Positions 6,477-10,872 of a stretch of DNA of 10,872 nucleotides are shown here, piece by piece (positions within the stretch are counted from its first letter, which is position 1; every line of letters begins with the position of its first letter). The translations under genes were made by a program, and so were the position numbers. The notes under the pieces are model-generated. The model was not told the origin of the DNA. It did not search any database and saw nothing but the letters and a program-made list of their open reading frames with translations. Origin of the DNA: Bacteroidales bacterium (GTDB lineage Bacteria; Bacteroidota; Bacteroidia; Bacteroidales; SMBSF39); assembly GCA_021107685.1 (NCBI GenBank), contig JAIOSH010000454.1, positions 1 through 10,872 on the forward strand, given 5' to 3'.

Positions 6477-7223
6477 TTAAATCATCTCCAAAAGTTTTAG
6501 GAAACTATCTTTTTTACGACGGGCAACCGGCAGTTCTGAATTGTCTTTCATTACCACAGCACCACCTTCAATTTTGCTGTAATGATCAATGTATTTTAAA
6601 TTGATTAAATGGGATTGGTGGATACGGTAAAATCCATAACCATCAAACATATTTTCAAATTCTTTAAGATTTTTTGATACCAGAATTTTATTACCATTTA
6701 AAAGGTGAAATTGAGTATAACCTGCATCCGATTCGCATCTTATAATATCATTTGTATTTACAATGTAGATATTTTCTGCAGTTTTAAGTACGAGTTTTTT
6801 ATTTTCAGATGCTGAGTTTTCCAGATTAGCAAATAATGCATTAAGTTTTAAATTGATATTTTCCTGTTCAACAAGGTGATGTGCTTTATTAATAGCGTCA
6901 AATAATTTTTTAGGGTCAACCGGTTTGAGAATATAATCAATTGCAGAAAACTCAAATGCCTGCACTGCATATTCTTCATAAGCAGTTATAAAGATAATCT
7001 TAAAATTTATGTTGTCTAATTTTTTCAGAAGATCAAAACCCGTCCCGTCAGGCATATTAATATCTAACAGTACAAGATCAGGTTTATATGTAGAAATGGC
7101 AGTGATACCTGTAGCTACATTTTTTGCTTCAGCAACAAGGCTTATATTTTGTGGGCTGAATTTCAGTATGTCAGCAATACTTTTCCTTGTCCTGGCTTCA
7201 TCATCTATAATAATTATCTTCAT
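6477..7223 (-). CDS. LytTR-family response regulator
   Basis: Cytoplasmic transcription regulator of 248 residues, a normal length for the LytR/AlgR type. Residues 1-120 form a receiver domain: acidic pocket Asp7/Asp8, phospho-acceptor Asp54 (LVLLDINMPDG), Thr80 (FITAYEEY) and Lys100 (DYILKPV). After a helical linker, residues about 142-246 form a LytTR DNA-binding domain (IIRCESDAGYTQFHLLNG, then FYRIHQSHLINLKYI and ELPVARRKKD). The ATG at 7223 begins MKIIIIDDE, exactly where receivers of this family start. The frame stays open upstream to a TTG at 7331, but the added residues are AT-driven and not receiver-like. It follows the sensor kinase gene by 115 bases on the same strand and is surely its partner. 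All key residues are present, so it should be functional. Its targets are unknown; the adjacent surface-protein genes are an inference from position. Confidence 0.93.
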   Translation of the reverse strand: MKIIIIDDEARTRKSIADILKFSPQNISLVAEAKNVATGITAISTYKPDLVLLDINMPDGTGFDLLKKLDNINFKIIFITAYEEYAVQAFEFSAIDYILKPVDPKKLFDAINKAHHLVEQENINLKLNALFANLENSASENKKLVLKTAENIYIVNTNDIIRCESDAGYTQFHLLNGNKILVSKNLKEFENMFDGYGFYRIHQSHLINLKYIDHYSKIEGGAVVMKDNSELPVARRKKDSFLKLLEMI

Positions 7224-7338
7224 CTGTTTATTTTTTGTAGTTAACACATTTTTAGTTGATTGGATCTTTAAAAACTCAAGATATAGAAATTGGAAAATAA
7301 AATTTGGTTTCTTTCGAATTTCAAATTTCAAAATTAAC
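7224..7338 (-). other. AT-rich spacer between kinase and regulator genes
   Basis: These 115 bases contain short repeated GAAATTTGAAATT words and their partial complements just after the kinase stop. A weak hairpin is possible, but there is no GC stem with a T-run, so I do not call a terminator. Co-transcription of the two genes is likely. Confidence 0.4.
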
Positions 7339-10300
7339 CTAAAGTTCCCGATAAGGAATGATAAATTTTACTTTTGTTCCTCTTACTTTTCCATCCAAAT
7401 CTTTTATATCATCAATTTCCATTATGTATTGTTTTTTCTTCCGTCCCTTATTGAATACACCTATCCTTTCATTTGCAATTACTGTCGCCAGTGAAGTATG
7501 ACTTTTGGTTTTTTCACTTTCTATCTTTTTTGAGGCTTTTATACCTATTCCATTATCCTCAATAATTAGCAAAACAGACTTTATTTCTGTCATCAGCGTT
7601 AAGTTTACTGATATAAATCCCCGTCCTTTCAGGTGTTTGATACCATGTTCAATTGCGTTTTCAATAAAGGGTTGTGCCAGCATTGGTGGAATTTGAATCT
7701 GATCGGGCTGAATCAATGGGTCAATATCAAGACTGTAATCAAATTTATTATCATACCTGAGCTGTTGCAAATCAAGATAATTTTGCAGGGTTTTAACCTC
7801 TTTTTCAATGGTGATAAATTCTTTTCTCGAATTATATAGTATTGACCTGATTAATTCTGCAAAGCGAGAAAGATAGGAACCAGCCTCAATAGGATTATTT
7901 TCAAAAATAAAACTTTGGATTGAACTCAATGAATTGAAAATAAAGTGAGGATTCATCTGCGAACGCAATAATTTTTGCTCAAGCAATTGAAACTGATTTT
8001 TTTCTATTATTTTCTTTTCCCTGTATTTAATAATGAATATGATGATAAGGGATAGAAAAAGTATCTCCAGAATTATGAACCAGGTTGTTTTCCAAAATGG
8101 CGGTTTTAAGATGAGATCAATGAAAATCCCATTCTCATTCCATGTTCCGTCAGGGTTTGAAGCTTTTAATCTGAATCTGTAATTGCCCGGATCAATATTT
8201 GTATATTTTGCAGTTCGACTAATTGCATCTGTATAAATCCAATCTTTGTCAGCATTTACAAGTTTATAGGCATATTGAATATGTTCAGGATTTGAGAAGT
8301 CAAGGGCAGTGTATTCAAAGGAAAAATAATTTTCATTATATTTAAGTTCAATGGGTTTGGAGTTAGTCGTATCAATATCTTTTTGCTCGTCAAACACGCT
8401 GAATGAGGTAATTGCCAATTGAGGTGGCTCTTTGTTGACGAAAAACTTTGTTGGACAGAAAACATTTATGCCGTATTTTCCACCAAACACAAGCTCCCCC
8501 GATTTTAACTTGCAAGCAGCATTTGTAAACTCATTATCCTGGAGTCCGTCTTTTTCATAATAATTTTTAAAAGTTTCATTTGCAGGATCAAATACACTCA
8601 ATCCGTTTAAAGTGGCAATCCATAGCCTTCCCTGGTGATCTTCCTGAATACTCATCACTCCATTATCAGTTAGACCTTCGTTTTTAGTATAATGAGTGAA
8701 TGAAGCAGAATCCTGATCGTATTTATTTAATCCATAGCCTCCAATCCAAATTGTTCCGGCTTTATCAACGTAAATACAATTAACAAGTTCACCCCAAAAC
8801 GAATCATCATCATTCAAATTACTATTGAATTGCCTGACTTTCTCAGTAAGCGGATCAAGTTGGTTTAAACCATTATTAGTGGTTCCAACCCATATTTTTC
8901 CATTCTTGTCTTCTGCAATACATTTAATCAAGTGTGAGGATAAATAGTTTTTTTCATCTATAATTAAAGCTTCAAATTTTTCTGTACTTATATTAAATTC
9001 GCAAAGTCCTTTTTCTGTTCCTACCCATAATTGATCGGGAGGAACAAAAGCCATTGACCAAATAGTGTCGCTGATTAATCCCTGATGTGATTTTTCTGAA
9101 TATTGTTGAATCACTTCGTCTTCCTTAATCCTGAACAAGCCTTTTAAGGTTCCTACCCAAGTATTTCCGTCCTTATCAACAACTTTACTTGTAATAGTAT
9201 CTATTTTATATTCTGATTTTAGAACAGGTATTTCTATGTTGAAATTGTTTGGATAAAAAACCGGCAAATTATTTACAGGTACAATGGAAATATAAGGTTT
9301 GTTTTGTTTATGATAAACCCCTTTGTTGGTTTCAAACCAAATGTTACTATTGCCATCATTACAAATTTCAAGTATCTGATTAAAATCATAAGATGAATAA
9401 TTATCTTTAAGATGGCATGAGATTTTTTTAGTTTTCGGATTTAAAGCAAAAAATATCAACTGATTTTGTAATCCAATCCAAATATTGTCGCCATCAAACG
9501 TCAGATTTTTTACCGGACCAGGGGGAATATTATGTTTTAGTTGATAGGTTTTATCTTTGTAAGTTCCCATTTTTTTGTCAAATTGATATAATCCCTGGGA
9601 TCCCCACATTCCAATCCAAAAATTCCCCTTACTATCCTCATAAATATCATTATACCAATCCGCTTTCAATGAATTACTCAAAAAGGAATATGATTTAACA
9701 TCATGGGTTTCTGGATTTATAATATTAAATCCTCTCCCTGACCATTGCCCGGCCCAGACATCTCCATCAAAATCCTGCATTAATACTGAAATCCTGTTTG
9801 AATTTAATTTGTTTTTGCCCTTCTTATAGTTATTATAGTTATCGGTTTTAATGAAATGCTCATTCATGCAATCAATCCCAGCATTGTCAGTCCCAATCCA
9901 GATTTCTCCTGAAGTGAGTTGCAACAGTGATGTAATATTTGATGAAACCGGTGTACGTTCATCTCCCGTAATGTGATAAATATGCCTGAATTTATTTTTC
10001 GAAGGACTGAAAATACTTACCCCCTCTATTGTCCCGATCCAAACATTTTGAGCATCATCAATGTATATTTTATTCACATGATCATGGATCAGAGAATGGG
10101 GATTATTGTCATCCTTATTTATGAAAGTAAAAGAATGATCCAATAAATTATAAACATATATTCCTGCTCCTGTACCGAACCAAAGCTTTTTATTTTTGTC
10201 TTCAACAATACTAAATGTGGATGTGGAAAAAATTTTAGTGAATATTTCTGTTTTGGTATTTAATGTATAAAGTCCATCAATACCTGCCAGCCACATATTA

Positions 10301-10872
10301 TCCTGTGAATCATGAAAATATGCGGAAACATCATTTTCACGTTTTTTGGTGGAATTATTCTCATCCCATTGATATTGATAAAATTGCTCGGTTTCCGTAT
10401 CAAACCTGTAAATCCCCATAAACCGGCCTCCGAGCCATAAAATATCATTTTTATCTTTATACAAGTCATGATAGAAATATGTATTCACCATAGTAGGTGG
10501 TTTGTGGTGATATGTTGATGATGATTTAAGGAGATAATGATACTTTATTAAATCACCCTTTGCAGTTTCTATCCATAAAATATTATTTTCATCAGGCAGG
10601 ATGGCTCTGATATATTCGTTTATCTCAACCAAAACACCTTGATCGTTTTTGCGAGTAACAGTTTCAAATGAATCATTATTTCTATTGTATCTATTGAGTC
10701 CCTTCCGCGTTCCTATCCACAAGTTTCCCTCTGAATCTTCTTTCAGACAAGTAACAAGATTATCTGCGATTGAAACAGAATCTTCGGTCAAGTGTTTATA
10801 TTGCTTTATTTTGTAACCATCGTAACGATTAAGTCCATCAATAGTTGCAATCCATAAGAAGCCATATTTGTC
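7339..10872 (-). CDS. Reg_prop/Y_Y_Y sensor histidine kinase, LytS-like (5' end outside window)
   Basis: Membrane sensor kinase of a two-component system; 1,177 residues are visible, and the frame is open to the window edge. It starts in what looks like the first propeller motif (GFLWIATIDGLNRYDG), so probably only a signal peptide and a few dozen residues are missing. About 17 Reg_prop motifs (LWIGT-GLNRYN type) fill residues 1-830, enough for two seven-bladed propellers forming a periplasmic sensor. A Y_Y_Y domain follows (about 845-915, ending NYRFRLKASNPDG). One membrane helix (WFIILEILFLSLIIIFII, about 927-949) and a short coiled coil lead to the His_kinase domain (LRSQMNPHFIFNSL, phospho-acceptor His976). 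The ATPase has its N-box (FIENAIEHGIKH) and G-box (IEDNGIGI). There is no fused receiver or AraC domain, unlike the hybrid HTCS regulators that share this sensor; the output is instead the separate LytTR regulator downstream. The ligand is not evident. A TTG at 10791 is not the true start. Confidence 0.93.
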   Translation of the reverse strand, partial: DKYGFLWIATIDGLNRYDGYKIKQYKHLTEDSVSIADNLVTCLKEDSEGNLWIGTRKGLNRYNRNNDSFETVTRKNDQGVLVEINEYIRAILPDENNILWIETAKGDLIKYHYLLKSSSTYHHKPPTMVNTYFYHDLYKDKNDILWLGGRFMGIYRFDTETEQFYQYQWDENNSTKKRENDVSAYFHDSQDNMWLAGIDGLYTLNTKTEIFTKIFSTSTFSIVEDKNKKLWFGTGAGIYVYNLLDHSFTFINKDDNNPHSLIHDHVNKIYIDDAQNVWIGTIEGVSIFSPSKNKFRHIYHITGDERTPVSSNITSLLQLTSGEIWIGTDNAGIDCMNEHFIKTDNYNNYKKGKNKLNSNRISVLMQDFDGDVWAGQWSGRGFNIINPETHDVKSYSFLSNSLKADWYNDIYEDSKGNFWIGMWGSQGLYQFDKKMGTYKDKTYQLKHNIPPGPVKNLTFDGDNIWIGLQNQLIFFALNPKTKKISCHLKDNYSSYDFNQILEICNDGNSNIWFETNKGVYHKQNKPYISIVPVNNLPVFYPNNFNIEIPVLKSEYKIDTITSKVVDKDGNTWVGTLKGLFRIKEDEVIQQYSEKSHQGLISDTIWSMAFVPPDQLWVGTEKGLCEFNISTEKFEALIIDEKNYLSSHLIKCIAEDKNGKIWVGTTNNGLNQLDPLTEKVRQFNSNLNDDDSFWGELVNCIYVDKAGTIWIGGYGLNKYDQDSASFTHYTKNEGLTDNGVMSIQEDHQGRLWIATLNGLSVFDPANETFKNYYEKDGLQDNEFTNAACKLKSGELVFGGKYGINVFCPTKFFVNKEPPQLAITSFSVFDEQKDIDTTNSKPIELKYNENYFSFEYTALDFSNPEHIQYAYKLVNADKDWIYTDAISRTAKYTNIDPGNYRFRLKASNPDGTWNENGIFIDLILKPPFWKTTWFIILEILFLSLIIIFIIKYREKKIIEKNQFQLLEQKLLRSQMNPHFIFNSLSSIQSFIFENNPIEAGSYLSRFAELIRSILYNSRKEFITIEKEVKTLQNYLDLQQLRYDNKFDYSLDIDPLIQPDQIQIPPMLAQPFIENAIEHGIKHLKGRGFISVNLTLMTEIKSVLLIIEDNGIGIKASKKIESEKTKSHTSLATVIANERIGVFNKGRKKKQYIMEIDDIKDLDGKVRGTKVKFIIPYREL

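Noticed and set aside
7224..7331. Longer regulator start at TTG 7331
   Set aside because: The added residues are Lys/Phe/Asn-rich translations of an AT-rich spacer; the receiver starts naturally at the ATG at 7223.
10789..10791. TTG at 10791 as the kinase start
   Set aside because: Upstream codons to the window edge encode a standard propeller motif, so the gene continues beyond the window.

Overview
The window looks like a piece of a Bacteroidota-type genome, probably an environmental or metagenomic contig. The signs are AT-rich coding sequence, signal peptides ending in typical Bacteroidota fashion, weak or absent Shine-Dalgarno sites, and a giant Reg_prop/Y_Y_Y sensor histidine kinase paired with a LytTR response regulator. 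Every gene I can support lies on the minus strand, so the functional order runs from high to low coordinates. The exception in composition is roughly the first 840 bases, which are much more GC-rich and appear to be foreign or wrongly joined.

From right to left: (1) 10872-7339, a sensor kinase whose N-terminus lies beyond the window, with about 17 two-component-regulator propeller motifs, a Y_Y_Y domain, one membrane helix and a LytS-like kinase module; (2) 7223-6477, its LytTR-type response regulator; (3) 6359-5883, a short secreted beta-strand-repeat surface protein with an in-frame TGA where Trp is expected and no normal C-terminal half, so probably a remnant; (4) 5772-955, a very long secreted RHS/YD-repeat protein carrying a tandem 126-bp repeat array, cut into two parts by a single in-frame TAA at 2203-2205. 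The C-terminal part holds the RHS core and an unusual tail in which the end of the core occurs twice, each copy followed by a Cys-rich segment, then a Pro/Trp-rich stretch; (5) 911-759, the start of a small secreted-protein gene with a clear ribosome binding site, broken near 840.

Below about 840 the composition changes abruptly. This part holds the C-terminal end of an unidentified protein (up to 512) and a complete yeast-FCY1-like cytosine deaminase (452-15). The junction has no sensible gene start on its GC-rich side, which suggests either a recombination or transfer boundary or an assembly chimera.

Functionally, the kinase and regulator form an intact signalling pair that could control the neighbouring surface proteins (inference from position only). 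The two surface-protein genes next to it each carry one premature stop while the regulators are intact. That pattern points to decay or switching of the surface module, and is hard to explain by general sequencing error. No RNA genes, CRISPR array or insertion sequence was seen, and no gene-free stretch exceeds 300 bases.
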